From positions 1-64,000 of the forward strand of contig DASXDL010000031.1 in NCBI GenBank assembly GCA_036490715.1: 64,000 nt of DNA, read 5' to 3'. A program made the translations under genes and the position numbers. This document shows positions 23,388 through 32,936 of the stretch, in pieces. Source of the stretch: FEN-1191 sp036490715. Its GTDB lineage: Bacteria; Pseudomonadota; Gammaproteobacteria; Steroidobacterales; Steroidobacteraceae. How positions within the stretch are numbered: the first letter of the stretch is position 1; each line of letters opens with the position of its first letter. The notes beneath the pieces are model-generated. The model saw only the letters and a program-made list of their open reading frames with translations, was not told the DNA's origin and did no database searches.

Positions 23388-25178
23388 TCAGGCAGAGCGC
23401 TGGCGGGCCGGGCCGGTAGCGTGTACCAGATTGTAGGCGGTGTTGATCAGCGCGACGTGTGAGAACGCCTGCGGAAAATTGCCCAGCAGCGTCGCCCGTC
23501 GGCAATCGTACTGTTCTGCCAGCAAGCCGACATCGTTGCACAGGCAGACCAGGCGCTCGAATAATCGGCGCGCCTCCGGTCTTCGATCGAGCAGGATCAG
23601 GTTGTCCGCATACCAGAAACTGCAGGCCAGGAACACGCCTTCGCCTGGTGGCAGGCCATCGACGCCCTGTTCGGTGCGATACCGCAGGATCAGGCCGTCG
23701 ACCATCAGATCGCGGCCGATGGCCTCGACCGTGCCACGAATGCGCGGATCGGTCGCCGGCAAAAAGCCTACGTGCGCCATCAGCAGCTCGCTGGCGTCCA
23801 GCTCGCAGGCGTCATAGGACTGCGTGAAAGCGCCGAGCTCCGGGTTGTAGGCCCGGTGACAGACCTGCTCGTGAATGTGCGCTCGCAGGCGTTTCCAGTG
23901 TTCGACCGGCCCGTCGAGGTGAAACTGCTCCGCGCTCCTGATCGAGCGATCGAACGCTACCCAGGCCATCACTTTGGAATGAGTGAAGTGACGCGGCTCG
24001 CCCCGGATCTCCCACATGCCTCGGTCGGGTTGCTCCCACATTGACTCCAGATGTTCGAGCAGCTTGATCTGCAGTGGCCAACCGGCCGCATGCGAGGACA
24101 GCTGATTGAGACGTGCGTGATGCATCGTGTCCACGACTTCGCCGTACAGATCGAGCTGGACCTGTTCGGCGGCAGCATTGCCAATCCGCACCGGCCGCGC
24201 ACCGCGATAGCCGGGCAGCCACGGCACTTCCCACTCGGTCAGGCGCCGTTCGCCGGCGATGCCGTACATGATCTGCACCTGCGCCGGGTCGCCCGCCAAT
24301 GCGCGCAGCAGCCAGTCGCGCCAGGCCTGTGCTTCCTGGAAGTGGCCGCCGTTCATCAAGGCCTGCAGTGTGAAGGTTGCATCCCGCAGCCAGCAGAAGC
24401 GGTAGTCCCAGTTGCGGGTGCCGCCGGGCTGTTCGGGCAACGAGGTCGTTGCGGCCGCCACGATGCCGCCGGTCGGCAGGTAAGTCAGTGCTTTGAGCGT
24501 TATCAGTGAACGCTTCACCAGTTTGGAGTACTCGCCGCAGGCGTTGTCGTGCGTGCTCCACTCACGCCAGAACTGCTCGGTCTGGGTCAGAGCGGCTGCG
24601 CTGTCGAGCGCTGGCGGCGGGTCGCGATGCGACTCAGAATACGAAAGTACGAACTCAACCCTCTGGCCGGCGGTCACGGTGAATTCGCCGACCGTCTTGA
24701 ATTCCTCGCCGCGCAGTGCCACCGGCGCGCGCAGCGTCAATCGATGCGGTCCGGCGACCGCGCTGAGCGCGCCATCCTCCAGCTTGGTCACCCACGGTAC
24801 CCAGTTGCCGTAGTCGAAGCGCACGACCAGCTCGGTCTGCATCGCGACCTGACCGGTCATCCCAAGCACCAGGCGGATAACGCTCGATCCCTGATCGCGC
24901 AGCGGCATAAAGTCGACCAGTCGCACCGCGCCGGTGGCGGTCTGGAACTCGGTCTCGAGGATCAGCGTGTCGGGGAGGTAACGGCGTCGCGTGCGCGCTG
25001 TCGAATCCTGCGGCGCAATCTGCCAGCGGCCGTGCTCCGGCGTACCCAGCAGCGCGGCAAAACAGGCGCCGCCGTCAAAGCGGGGCCAGCATAGCCAATC
25101 GATCGAGCCATCGCGCGCCACCAGGGCGGCGGTCTCGCAATCACTGAGCAGCGCGTAGTCTTCAATCGGTGATGGAAT
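23388..25178 (-). CDS. Glycoside hydrolase family 15 (glucoamylase/trehalase-like), probable ATT start
   Basis: The (alpha/alpha)6-barrel enzyme shows the family's N-terminal SPIEDYALLSDCE and GSIDWLCWPRFD, the central NWDYRFCWLRDATFTL and the catalytic-region MWEIRGEPRHFTHSK. The conserved SPIEDYALLSD lies in frame upstream of the first standard start (GTG at 25121), yet no ATG, GTG or TTG occurs between it and an in-frame stop at 25218-25220. An ATT at 25176-25178 has AGGA six bases upstream and gives 596 residues, the family's usual size. It probably hydrolyses alpha-glucosidic bonds of maltodextrin or trehalose in the cytosol (no signal peptide). Confidence 0.85.
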   Translation of the reverse strand: MPSPIEDYALLSDCETAALVARDGSIDWLCWPRFDGGACFAALLGTPEHGRWQIAPQDSTARTRRRYLPDTLILETEFQTATGAVRLVDFMPLRDQGSSVIRLVLGMTGQVAMQTELVVRFDYGNWVPWVTKLEDGALSAVAGPHRLTLRAPVALRGEEFKTVGEFTVTAGQRVEFVLSYSESHRDPPPALDSAAALTQTEQFWREWSTHDNACGEYSKLVKRSLITLKALTYLPTGGIVAAATTSLPEQPGGTRNWDYRFCWLRDATFTLQALMNGGHFQEAQAWRDWLLRALAGDPAQVQIMYGIAGERRLTEWEVPWLPGYRGARPVRIGNAAAEQVQLDLYGEVVDTMHHARLNQLSSHAAGWPLQIKLLEHLESMWEQPDRGMWEIRGEPRHFTHSKVMAWVAFDRSIRSAEQFHLDGPVEHWKRLRAHIHEQVCHRAYNPELGAFTQSYDACELDASELLMAHVGFLPATDPRIRGTVEAIGRDLMVDGLILRYRTEQGVDGLPPGEGVFLACSFWYADNLILLDRRPEARRLFERLVCLCNDVGLLAEQYDCRRATLLGNFPQAFSHVALINTAYNLVHATGPARQRSA

Positions 25179-25535
25179 GGCAAGTCCTGGGAGGCATGCG
25201 CGTACGCGCGAAGGATCTCATCTTGCCGTGCGCACGCGCTGCCGACAAATCGGCGCTCAGCTTACGATTGTCTGCGATGGGCCGAGCAGGTCGCCGATGG
25301 GACTTCGCGTACCAAGATCAACAATACCGTAGCCGCGCCGCTACGCCCCGCGGCTCAGTATCGCGAGAGCCGAGGTTGGCAGGCGGGATCTGCGGCCGGC
25401 GCTTTGACGTCGGGTGCGTGCGGCAGCAGACAAGCGCGGCAGTGATGCGGCCCCGATGCCGCGCCGCGGTCGGAGGGCGCCGACACCGAGTCGGTCGACG
25501 CCGCGCCGTGCATTGCGGCGATACTTCGCGGCGCC
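25179..25535. other. 357-base divergent intergenic region without a recognised gene
   Basis: This space separates the minus-strand GH15 gene from the plus-strand respiratory operon. Long open frames cross it on both strands but are continuations of other frames of neighbouring genes in GC-rich DNA and resemble no protein. The operon promoter must lie here, yet I see no convincing -35/-10 pair. Confidence 0.5.
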
Positions 25536-26183
25536 GTGGCCCAGCTGTTCGGCAAAGACTTCGGGTTCTTCTTTCGCCTCGGTTTGATCGCCGCGATTGC
25601 CGTCATCATTGTAGCGGCGATGCTTTGGCGGGCCGGCATGGACTATCCGGCCGCGATCAACGCCGGCGTGGAACAGCCCGTACCCTTCAGCCACAAGCAC
25701 CACGTCGGCGACGAGGGCATCGACTGCCGCTATTGCCATGCATCCGTCGAACAATCGGCCTTTGCCGGCGTGCCGGCGCTTTCCACCTGTATGACCTGTC
25801 ACTCACAGTTATTCACCGGGCAGCAGGCGCTGGCGCCGCTGGTGGCAGCCTTTCGGAGCGGTGGCGGCCTACGTTGGCTGCGCATCAATCAGCTGCCGGA
25901 TTTCGTGTACTTCGATCACAGCATCCACATCGCCAAGGGTGTGGGCTGTGTGAGCTGCCATGGCGCCGTCGATCAGATGCCGCTGACCTGGCGCGTAGCT
26001 CCGCTGACGATGCAGTGGTGCCTGGAATGCCACCGCAATCCGGAGCGCTATCTGCGCCCACGCGACCAGATCGTCAATCTGCATTGGAAAGCGGATGACC
26101 AGCAAGCGCTGGGCGCGCGCCTGCTGGCTGAGTATCACATTGACAAGCGACGGCTGACGGACTGCTCGGTATGTCATCGCTAG
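25536..26183 (+). CDS. actA: Alternative complex III subunit A, pentaheme cytochrome c
   Basis: The protein has 215 residues from GTG. One N-terminal membrane helix (FFFRLGLIAAIAVIIVAAMLW) anchors a periplasmic domain with five CxxCH heme c sites: CRYCH, CMTCH, CVSCH, CLECH and CSVCH. This matches ActA of alternative complex III, which passes electrons from quinol oxidation toward a cytochrome c domain or oxidase. Its stop lies inside the actB start region (13-base overlap), and it heads the respiratory operon. Confidence 0.93.
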   Translation: MAQLFGKDFGFFFRLGLIAAIAVIIVAAMLWRAGMDYPAAINAGVEQPVPFSHKHHVGDEGIDCRYCHASVEQSAFAGVPALSTCMTCHSQLFTGQQALAPLVAAFRSGGGLRWLRINQLPDFVYFDHSIHIAKGVGCVSCHGAVDQMPLTWRVAPLTMQWCLECHRNPERYLRPRDQIVNLHWKADDQQALGARLLAEYHIDKRRLTDCSVCHR

Positions 26184-29041
26184 GGCCACCGCCGAGCGAG
26201 GGACCGCAGCCGCCGGATGCGCTCGAGATCGATCGGCGCGGTTTTATGAAGTACCTCAGCGCGTCGTTGGCGCTGGCCGGCGTCAGTGCCTGCAGTCATC
26301 CACGGCAGCTGGAGATCGTGCCGTACGTTCACACTCCCACCGGGCAGATTGACGGCGTGCCACGCTATTTCGCCTCGACCCTGACCCGCGGCGGCTACGG
26401 TCACGGGGTCGTGGTCGAAAGCAATATGGGCCGCCCGACCAAGATCGAGGGCAATCCACAGCATCCCGCGAGCCTGGGCGCCACCGACATCTTTGCGCAG
26501 GCTGCGGTGCTGCAGTTGTGGGATCCGGAGCGATCGCAGAGCGTGATCCACCGCGGCACCACCGCGAGCTGGGGTGATTTCGATGCCGCGCTGCTGCAGC
26601 TGATGCAGCGTTGCCAGCGCGATCAGGGCGCGGGCCTGCACATCGTCTGCGGAGCGTTCAGCTCGCCCTTGCTGGCAGCCGAGCTCGACGCGCTGCGCGA
26701 ACGCTATCCACGCATGCGGTGCTACCTGCACGAGCCCGCCGGCCAGCAGAATGTCCACGCCGGCGCGCGGCTGGCCTTCGGTCAAGCGCTGTCCACGCGA
26801 CTGTATCCGGATCGCGCACGGGTCATCGTTGCGCTCGATGCCGACCTGCTGACCGACCCGTCAGCCGGCGTTCGTTACGCGCGCGAGCTGATCGCAGCGC
26901 GCTCGCCCGATCGCCCCGGACACTCCATGAGCCGCCTCTATGCGATCGAGCCGACCCCGTCGCTGACCGGTGCGCTGGCGGATCACCGCCTGGGAATAGA
27001 GACCGCAGGGCTGGAGCGATTCGCCTGCCGGCTGGCACGCAGCCTGGGAGTCAGCATCCCCGCCGATGATGCCGCGGTTTCGAGAGATGCGCGCGAGGCG
27101 GCGTGGCTCAAGGTGCTGGTCAGCGAGCTTCAGTCCAATCGCGGCGCGGGCCTGGTCGCAGTCGGCGCCACGCAGAAGCCGTGGATGCACGCCCTGGCGC
27201 ATGCGCTCAACGGCGCGCTTGGCAACGTCGGCTCGACGCTCGATTACGCCGATCCGGTCGAACAGCTCGGTGCGGTCGACGGTGGCGTGATCGAGCTGGC
27301 GGCGGCCCTGCACGCCGGTGCAGTGGAAACGCTGCTGGTGCTCGGCGGCAATCCGGCCTACGACGCGCCAGCCGACCTGCAGGTACGCAGCGCGCTCGAG
27401 CAGGTGCCACACCTGCTGCACCTGGGGCTGTATCTGGACGAGACTGGCACGCTCGCCGAATGGCATGTGCCGCAAGCCCATGAGCTCGAGAGCTGGTCCG
27501 ATGCGCGCGCGTTCGACGGTACCGCAAGCCTGGCGCAGCCGCTGATCGCACCACTGTATGGCGGGCGCACGTCGGCGCAGATTCTGGCGCTGCTGCTGGG
27601 CCAGGAACTCGGCGATGGCCGGGCGTTGCTGCGACGCCAATGGCAGCGCGAACTGCCGGACGAGGCCGCCTGGGGTGCAGCGCTACAGGCGGGGGTCATT
27701 CCGGAGTCCCGATTTGCGGCGCGCTCAGTCACGCTGCGCGATGACTGGCAGTCGCAGCTGAAATTGACCCCGGCGCCGGATGAGACCCACCTCGAGCTGC
27801 TATTCCGACCCGATCCCACCATCGGCGATGGCCGCTGGGCCAACAATGGCTGGTTGCAGGAACTGCCCAAGCCGCTCAGCCAGCTGACCTGGGACAACGC
27901 CGCCTGCATCAGTCCCGCGCTTGCAGCTCGCTACCAGCTGAAGAATGGCGATGAGGTCGAGCTCATGCTGCAGCAACGTGCGCTGCGCCTGCCGGTGTGG
28001 GTGTTGCCCGGTCAATCGACCCAGGCGCTCACTCTGCACCTGGGATACGGTCGACGCGCCGCCGGACGGGTGGGCAATGGCTGCGGCTGGGATGCTTACC
28101 AGCTGCAAGTCTCGGACGCCCCATGGTGCGCGGCGGCTGGGACGCTGCGCAAAACCGGGGAGCGGCGCGAGCTCGCCGCTACGCAACAGCACTTTCGTAT
28201 TGAGGGCCGCGATCTGGTGCGCGTCGGCACGCTGAGTCAATTTGCCGGTGACCCGCATTTTGCCACCGCGCCGGACCGCTACCGCGGCGCGCCGCCCTCG
28301 CTCTACCCCGGGGTTGCGGGCGGCGAATACGCCTGGGGCATGAGTATCGATCTGAACGCTTGTATCGGCTGCCGCGCCTGCACCATCGCCTGTCAGGCCG
28401 AAAATAATATTCCGGTGGTCGGCAAGGAGCAGGTGCTGCGCGGCCGCGAGATGCACTGGATTCGCGTCGATCTCTACCGCGAGGGCAGCGAGGACGATCC
28501 GCGAACGTACCCGCAGCCAGTGCCCTGCATGATGTGCGAACACGCGCCGTGCGAGCTGGTGTGCCCGGTGGAGGCCAGTGTGCACGACTCGGAAGGCCTG
28601 AACCTGCAGGTCTATAACCGCTGCGTCGGCACGCGCTTCTGTTCCAACAATTGCCCCTACAAAGTGCGCCGTTTCAATTTCCTGCAGTACGTGGACGAGT
28701 CGAGCGAGCCGCTCAAGGCGCAGCGCAATCCTGAGGTCACGGTGCGCCAGCGCGGCGTCATGGAGAAATGCACCTACTGCATCCAGCGCATCGAGCGCGC
28801 GCACATCGACGCCGATCGGGACGGGCGCCGCATCCATGACGGCGAGGTGCAGACCGCATGTCAGGCCGCCTGTCCGACCCAGGCGATCCGGTTCGGCAAC
28901 ATGGCTGACCCCAACAGCGAGGTGGCGCAGGCCAAGGCATCACCGCGAAGCTACCTGCTGTTGCCGGAGCTCAATACCCGTCCTCGCACCAGTTACCTGG
29001 CTCGCGTGCGCAACCCCCATCCGGATCTGGAGCACGGCTAG
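26171..29041 (+). CDS. actB: Alternative complex III subunit B (molybdopterin-enzyme-like plus iron-sulfur domain)
   Basis: This 956-residue protein begins with a Tat-type signal (DRRGFMKYLSASLALAG) that ends in a lipobox-like VSAC, so the mature protein may be lipidated in the periplasm. Residues about 50-640 resemble molybdopterin oxidoreductases, which in ActB lack the cofactor. The C-terminal ferredoxin domain (about 720-930) carries cysteine clusters CIGCRACTIAC, CMMCEHAPCELVC, CVGTRFCSNNC and CTYC...CQAAC for four Fe-S clusters. It connects the quinol site of ActC to the cytochromes. It directly abuts actC. Confidence 0.93.
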   Translation: MSSLGPPPSEGPQPPDALEIDRRGFMKYLSASLALAGVSACSHPRQLEIVPYVHTPTGQIDGVPRYFASTLTRGGYGHGVVVESNMGRPTKIEGNPQHPASLGATDIFAQAAVLQLWDPERSQSVIHRGTTASWGDFDAALLQLMQRCQRDQGAGLHIVCGAFSSPLLAAELDALRERYPRMRCYLHEPAGQQNVHAGARLAFGQALSTRLYPDRARVIVALDADLLTDPSAGVRYARELIAARSPDRPGHSMSRLYAIEPTPSLTGALADHRLGIETAGLERFACRLARSLGVSIPADDAAVSRDAREAAWLKVLVSELQSNRGAGLVAVGATQKPWMHALAHALNGALGNVGSTLDYADPVEQLGAVDGGVIELAAALHAGAVETLLVLGGNPAYDAPADLQVRSALEQVPHLLHLGLYLDETGTLAEWHVPQAHELESWSDARAFDGTASLAQPLIAPLYGGRTSAQILALLLGQELGDGRALLRRQWQRELPDEAAWGAALQAGVIPESRFAARSVTLRDDWQSQLKLTPAPDETHLELLFRPDPTIGDGRWANNGWLQELPKPLSQLTWDNAACISPALAARYQLKNGDEVELMLQQRALRLPVWVLPGQSTQALTLHLGYGRRAAGRVGNGCGWDAYQLQVSDAPWCAAAGTLRKTGERRELAATQQHFRIEGRDLVRVGTLSQFAGDPHFATAPDRYRGAPPSLYPGVAGGEYAWGMSIDLNACIGCRACTIACQAENNIPVVGKEQVLRGREMHWIRVDLYREGSEDDPRTYPQPVPCMMCEHAPCELVCPVEASVHDSEGLNLQVYNRCVGTRFCSNNCPYKVRRFNFLQYVDESSEPLKAQRNPEVTVRQRGVMEKCTYCIQRIERAHIDADRDGRRIHDGEVQTACQAACPTQAIRFGNMADPNSEVAQAKASPRSYLLLPELNTRPRTSYLARVRNPHPDLEHG

Positions 29042-30400
29042 ATGGCGATCGGGCTGCCACTCACAGCGCATGCTGCGATCACCGAGCAAATCTGTGCGGT
29101 GACGCTCAGCCGTCCGTTCGGCCGCCTGTGGTGGTTGGGCCTGCTGCTGGCAGGCGCGCTGGCGCTGCTGTTGGTGTTCGGCATCGGTTGGCTGCTGGCC
29201 TTCGGCGTCGGAATCTGGGGACTGAACGTTCCGGTCGCCTGGGGTTTCGCGATTACCAATTACGTCTGGTGGATCGCGATCGGAATGGGAGGCACATTCG
29301 TGTCCGCGGCACTGTACCTGGTGCGGGCCCAATGGCGCACGCCGCTGAGCCGATACGCCGAGGCCATGACAGTATTTGCCGTCTCGGTATCGGGCCTGTT
29401 TCCGATTCTGCATCTCGGGCGCCCGTGGTTCTTCTACTGGCTGTTTCCTTATCCGGATGTGATGAATCTGTGGCCGCAGTGGCGCAGCTCCCTGGAATGG
29501 GACTTCTTCGCCATCCTCGCCTATCTGATCGTCTCGATCCTGTACTGGTACCTGGGCCTGCTGCCCGATCTGGCCAGCCTGCGCGATCGTGCGTCGAGCC
29601 GCGGCCGGGCGCGCTTCTATGGGTTTCTGGCGCTGGGCTGGCGTGGCGAGGCCCGTCACTGGCAACGCCACGATCGCCTCAGCCTGCTACTGGCCGGGCT
29701 GGCCGTGCCGCTGGTGTTCTCGGTCCACAGCATGGTGGCGCTGGATTTCTCGGAAGGCCTGGTGCCCGGATGGCATTCAACGGTGTTTCCACCGTTCTTC
29801 GTGGCTGGCGCACTGTTCTCCGGATTTGCGATGGTACTGCTCCTGGGCATCCCGATGCGTGCCTGCCTGAAGCTGCAGAACTACATTACCGAGCTGCATT
29901 TGGCCAACATGGCCAAGATGATGCTGGCGGTCGGGCTGGTGGTCGACTACAGCTACCTGGCGGAAATCTTCAGCGCCTTCTACAGCATGGATCGCTACGA
30001 ACTGGCGGTGACGTTCAACCGCCTGTTTGGCGCCTACGCCTGGGTGTTCTGGAGCACGATGTTCTGCAACGTGCTGCAGATCCAGCTGCTGTGGTCGGCG
30101 CGCATACGCGCAAGCCCGGTGGCGCTATTCGCGATCAGCCTGGGCGTGCTGATCGGCATGTGGCTGGAACGCTTCATGCTGATCGTGACCAGCCTGTACC
30201 GCGACTTCCTGCCCTCCGCCTGGGGCATGTTCTATCCGACTTTTTGGGATATCGCATTCCTGGTCGGCTCGCTCGGTCTGTTCCTGCTGCTGTACCTGCT
30301 GTTCGTGCGTCTGGCGCCGGTGATGTCGATGTTCGAGCTGCGCCGGCTGGCGCAGGCAAGCGCCCACTCGGGGCAGGAAGTCCCGGAGCAGGGCGCATGA
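29042..30400 (+). CDS. actC: Alternative complex III subunit C, NrfD-like quinol-oxidising membrane protein
   Basis: The 452-residue integral membrane protein has about ten helices, beginning with the conserved ActC opening (ITEQICAVTLSRPFGRLWW). Later segments include WIAIGMGGTF, HLGRPWFFYW and YSYLAEIFSAFYS. It belongs to the NrfD/PsrC family and provides the quinol-binding site of the complex. Its TGA overlaps the actD ATG. Confidence 0.93.
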   Translation: MAIGLPLTAHAAITEQICAVTLSRPFGRLWWLGLLLAGALALLLVFGIGWLLAFGVGIWGLNVPVAWGFAITNYVWWIAIGMGGTFVSAALYLVRAQWRTPLSRYAEAMTVFAVSVSGLFPILHLGRPWFFYWLFPYPDVMNLWPQWRSSLEWDFFAILAYLIVSILYWYLGLLPDLASLRDRASSRGRARFYGFLALGWRGEARHWQRHDRLSLLLAGLAVPLVFSVHSMVALDFSEGLVPGWHSTVFPPFFVAGALFSGFAMVLLLGIPMRACLKLQNYITELHLANMAKMMLAVGLVVDYSYLAEIFSAFYSMDRYELAVTFNRLFGAYAWVFWSTMFCNVLQIQLLWSARIRASPVALFAISLGVLIGMWLERFMLIVTSLYRDFLPSAWGMFYPTFWDIAFLVGSLGLFLLLYLLFVRLAPVMSMFELRRLAQASAHSGQEVPEQGA

Positions 30401-30942
30401 GCGCGGAGCGCAACTACGGTGTGCTGGCGGAGTTCGCCAGCGCGGACGAACTGGTGCGGGCCGCCACGCAGGTGAGGGCCGCGGCACCGGAGCGTACGCT
30501 CGAGGCCTACTCGCCGTTTCCGATCGCGGGCCTGGCGGAGGCGCTCGGCGATCGCGACCGCATCCCGCTGCTGATGCTGCTGGGCGCCTTGGGCGGTGGC
30601 ATCGGTACGTTCCTGGTGGAATGGTACTCGGCCGCCATCAACTATCCGCTGAACATCGGCGGTCGACCGGTCGACAGCTGGCAGGCATTCCTGCCGCCCG
30701 CGGCCGAGATGACTCTGCTGGGGGCGGCGCTGCTCGGTATCGTCGCGCTGCTGATCAGTACCGGCCTGCCGCGCCTGCATCATCCGCTGTTCGATATCGC
30801 CGCCTTCGAGCGCGCCACCAGCGACCGGTTCTTTTTGCTGCTGCGAAGTTCGCGCCGCCAGGGCGGCCGCGAGCAGGCACGCACGCTGCTCTCCGCCCAG
30901 TCGCCGCTATCGATCACCGACGTGCCGATCAGGCCATCATGA
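30397..30942 (+). CDS. actD: Alternative complex III subunit D (DUF3341)
   Basis: The protein has 181 residues: a soluble N-terminal alpha/beta domain (YGVLAEFASADELVRAA, EAYSPFPI), then two membrane helices (LLMLLGALGGGIGTFL and MTLLGAALLGIVALLI) and a cytosolic tail. This architecture is diagnostic of ActD, a structural subunit without cofactors. ATGA overlaps are present at both its start and its end. Confidence 0.92.
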   Translation: MSAERNYGVLAEFASADELVRAATQVRAAAPERTLEAYSPFPIAGLAEALGDRDRIPLLMLLGALGGGIGTFLVEWYSAAINYPLNIGGRPVDSWQAFLPPAAEMTLLGAALLGIVALLISTGLPRLHHPLFDIAAFERATSDRFFLLLRSSRRQGGREQARTLLSAQSPLSITDVPIRPS

Positions 30943-31493
30943 GAGCGTCGGTGATGATGCTCATCGGGTTGAGCTGCGCCGTTGCCGGCTGCGAACGCGG
31001 CCTGCATCAGATGTACGAGCAGCCCAAGGATCTGCCGCTGACGCCCACGACCATGTTCTCAGACGGCAACTCCTCGCGCCCGCAGGTGCCCGGCACCGTG
31101 GCGCGCCCGGCGGCGTCTGCTGCGGTGAATCTCGACCAGGAATCGGCGCCGGCCGTTTCCCTCGCGTTGCTGAACCGTGGCCGGGAGCGCTTCGACATCT
31201 ACTGCGCGCCCTGTCACGGCGCTGCCGGTCAGGGCGACGGCATGGTGGCACGGCGCGGTTTTCCCGCGCCGCCGAGCTTTCACACCGACCACCTGCGCTC
31301 CGCACCCGATAGCCTGTTTTACCAGGCCATGCGTGACGGCTATGGGGTGATGTATCCGTACGCCGATCGCATCGGGCCGGCCGATCGCGGGGCCATCGTC
31401 GCCTACATCCGGGCGTTGCAGCTCAGCCAACACGCGCCGGCAGCGCTGCTAAGCGGCGCGGACGCGGCGCGACTGAGCGAGAGCCGGCAGTGA
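30939..31493 (+). CDS. actE: Alternative complex III subunit E, monoheme cytochrome c lipoprotein
   Basis: The 184-residue product starts at the ATG overlapping the actD stop. A lipoprotein signal ends in VAGC (Cys about residue 17), followed by the ActE-typical M..QPKD.PL segment. One heme site, CAPCHGAAGQGDG, lies near residue 88, and a methionine ligand is likely in the YGVMYPYADR region. It is a periplasmic, membrane-tethered electron carrier. It overlaps actF, which begins with GTG. Confidence 0.92.
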   Translation: MRASVMMLIGLSCAVAGCERGLHQMYEQPKDLPLTPTTMFSDGNSSRPQVPGTVARPAASAAVNLDQESAPAVSLALLNRGRERFDIYCAPCHGAAGQGDGMVARRGFPAPPSFHTDHLRSAPDSLFYQAMRDGYGVMYPYADRIGPADRGAIVAYIRALQLSQHAPAALLSGADAARLSESRQ

Positions 31494-32584
31494 GGGCCGC
31501 TTCGCCACGCGCGCGCTGGCTGGCCGCATCGATCGGCGTGCTGGCGCTGCTGGGGTGCCTGCAGATCGGGCGCGGCCAGCCGAATCAGGCGCTGCTGTCG
31601 TACCTGTTCGCATTCCTGTTCTTTACCGGACTGTCGCTCGGTAGCCTGGCGTTGCTGCTGGTGCACCAGCTGACCGGCGGCATCTGGGGAGAATGGCTGC
31701 GGCCGGCGTTGCTGCTGGCCGCCCACACCCTGCCGCTGCAGGCGCTACTGGTGGTCCCGATTTTGATGGGCATGCACCAGCTCTATCCCTGGGCCAACCC
31801 CGACGTCATAGCGGCGGACACGCTGCTGCACGCGCAGGCCTGGTATCTGAACCCGAGCTTCTTCATTGCTCGCAGCGTTTCGTACTTCGTACTGTGGCTG
31901 TCGATCCTGGCCGCGCTGAGCTGGGGCGGCTCGCCCGATCGGCGTCGGCCCGGTGTCGCCGCTGCCGGGCTGATCATCTACGCGCTGTCGACGCTGCTCG
32001 CCTCGACCGACTGGGCCATGTCGCTGATGCAGCACTGGCACTCCTCGACCTTCGGCCTGCTAGTGGCCACCGGCTGGATCCTGAGCGGCACCGCCTTGGC
32101 GATCCTGTGCGCGCTGCTGCGCGGTGCGATCCAGCGAGCGCCGGCGCAGCAGCGAATCGATCTGGGCAACCTGCTGCTGGCCCTGACCTTGGTCTGGGCC
32201 TACCTGGCCTTCATGCAGTACCTGACCATCTGGGTGGCCGATCTGCCCGACGAGACCGCCTGGTATCGGCCACGCACGCTGACCAGCTGGCGGGTGCTGG
32301 CGTGGATGCTGATTGCCAGTCACTTCGTGCTGCCGTTCGTCGTGCTGCTGTCACGAGCCGCCAAGCGGCGGGGCGGGTGGTTGGCCGCGGTCGCGCTGCT
32401 GCTGCTGCTGGGCGGCCTCATCGACGCCTTCTGGCTGGTGATCCCGGCTGCTCGTCCCGCGGGATTCGCGCTGCGCTGGACCGACCTGCTGGCGCCCATC
32501 GGCATCGGCGCACTTTGGTTTGCGGTGTATCTGCAGCCGACGCGCCAGGCGCGCTGGACCGATCCGGGGCTCGCCCATGCCTGA
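31490..32584 (+). CDS. actF: Alternative complex III subunit F, membrane protein related to ActC
   Basis: The 364-residue polytopic protein, about ten helices, starts with a GTG overlapping the actE stop. Typical ActF features include FLFFTGLSLGSLALLLVHQLTGG and STDWAMSLMQHWHSSTFG. ActF is a cofactor-free relative of ActC that completes the membrane part. The stop overlaps the next small gene by 8 bases. Confidence 0.9.
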   Translation: MRAASPRARWLAASIGVLALLGCLQIGRGQPNQALLSYLFAFLFFTGLSLGSLALLLVHQLTGGIWGEWLRPALLLAAHTLPLQALLVVPILMGMHQLYPWANPDVIAADTLLHAQAWYLNPSFFIARSVSYFVLWLSILAALSWGGSPDRRRPGVAAAGLIIYALSTLLASTDWAMSLMQHWHSSTFGLLVATGWILSGTALAILCALLRGAIQRAPAQQRIDLGNLLLALTLVWAYLAFMQYLTIWVADLPDETAWYRPRTLTSWRVLAWMLIASHFVLPFVVLLSRAAKRRGGWLAAVALLLLLGGLIDAFWLVIPAARPAGFALRWTDLLAPIGIGALWFAVYLQPTRQARWTDPGLAHA

Positions 32585-32936
32585 GTCCCAATCCAGTCAT
32601 GAACCATCGGGCATCGCGGTACGCGATCTGCTGCGCATCGCGGCCGTCATCGCGGTGGCCGTGGTGGCGGTGGCGATCTTGATCCGCCTGCTGGTGCGCG
32701 AGCGGGTCGGCGCGCTGCACGCCTCGGGTCGCGCGACTGCGGCCATGGTGCCACCGGCGCCGCGGTTGCAGCCCGATCCGCACGCCGACCTCGAGTCGAT
32801 GCGCGCCGAGCAGCGCTCGCTGCTATCGAGCTGGGCCTGGACCGACGCGAGCCAGCATTACGCGCGCATTCCGATCGAGCGCGCCATGCAGATCTATGCC
32901 GAGCGACATGGCGATCCGGCTCGCAGCGGCCCATGA
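32577..32936 (+). CDS. Small single-helix membrane protein of the ACIII-oxidase cluster
   Basis: The protein has 119 residues: a cytosolic start, one hydrophobic helix (about 20-42, AAVIAVAVVAVAILI), then a periplasmic segment ending with WAWTD...YARIPIERAMQIYAERHG. I recall similar short proteins after actF with the same IPI.RAM motif, but none with a known role. It may be an assembly factor or accessory subunit bridging ACIII and the oxidase. It overlaps actF and the SCO gene. Confidence 0.75.
   Translation: MPESQSSHEPSGIAVRDLLRIAAVIAVAVVAVAILIRLLVRERVGALHASGRATAAMVPPAPRLQPDPHADLESMRAEQRSLLSSWAWTDASQHYARIPIERAMQIYAERHGDPARSGP

Noticed and set aside
25169..26098. A 309-residue open frame crossing the GH15-actA gap and actA
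   Set aside because: It is another frame of actA extended into GC-rich intergenic DNA. It has Arg-rich composition and no family pattern, while actA shows five heme motifs in its own frame.
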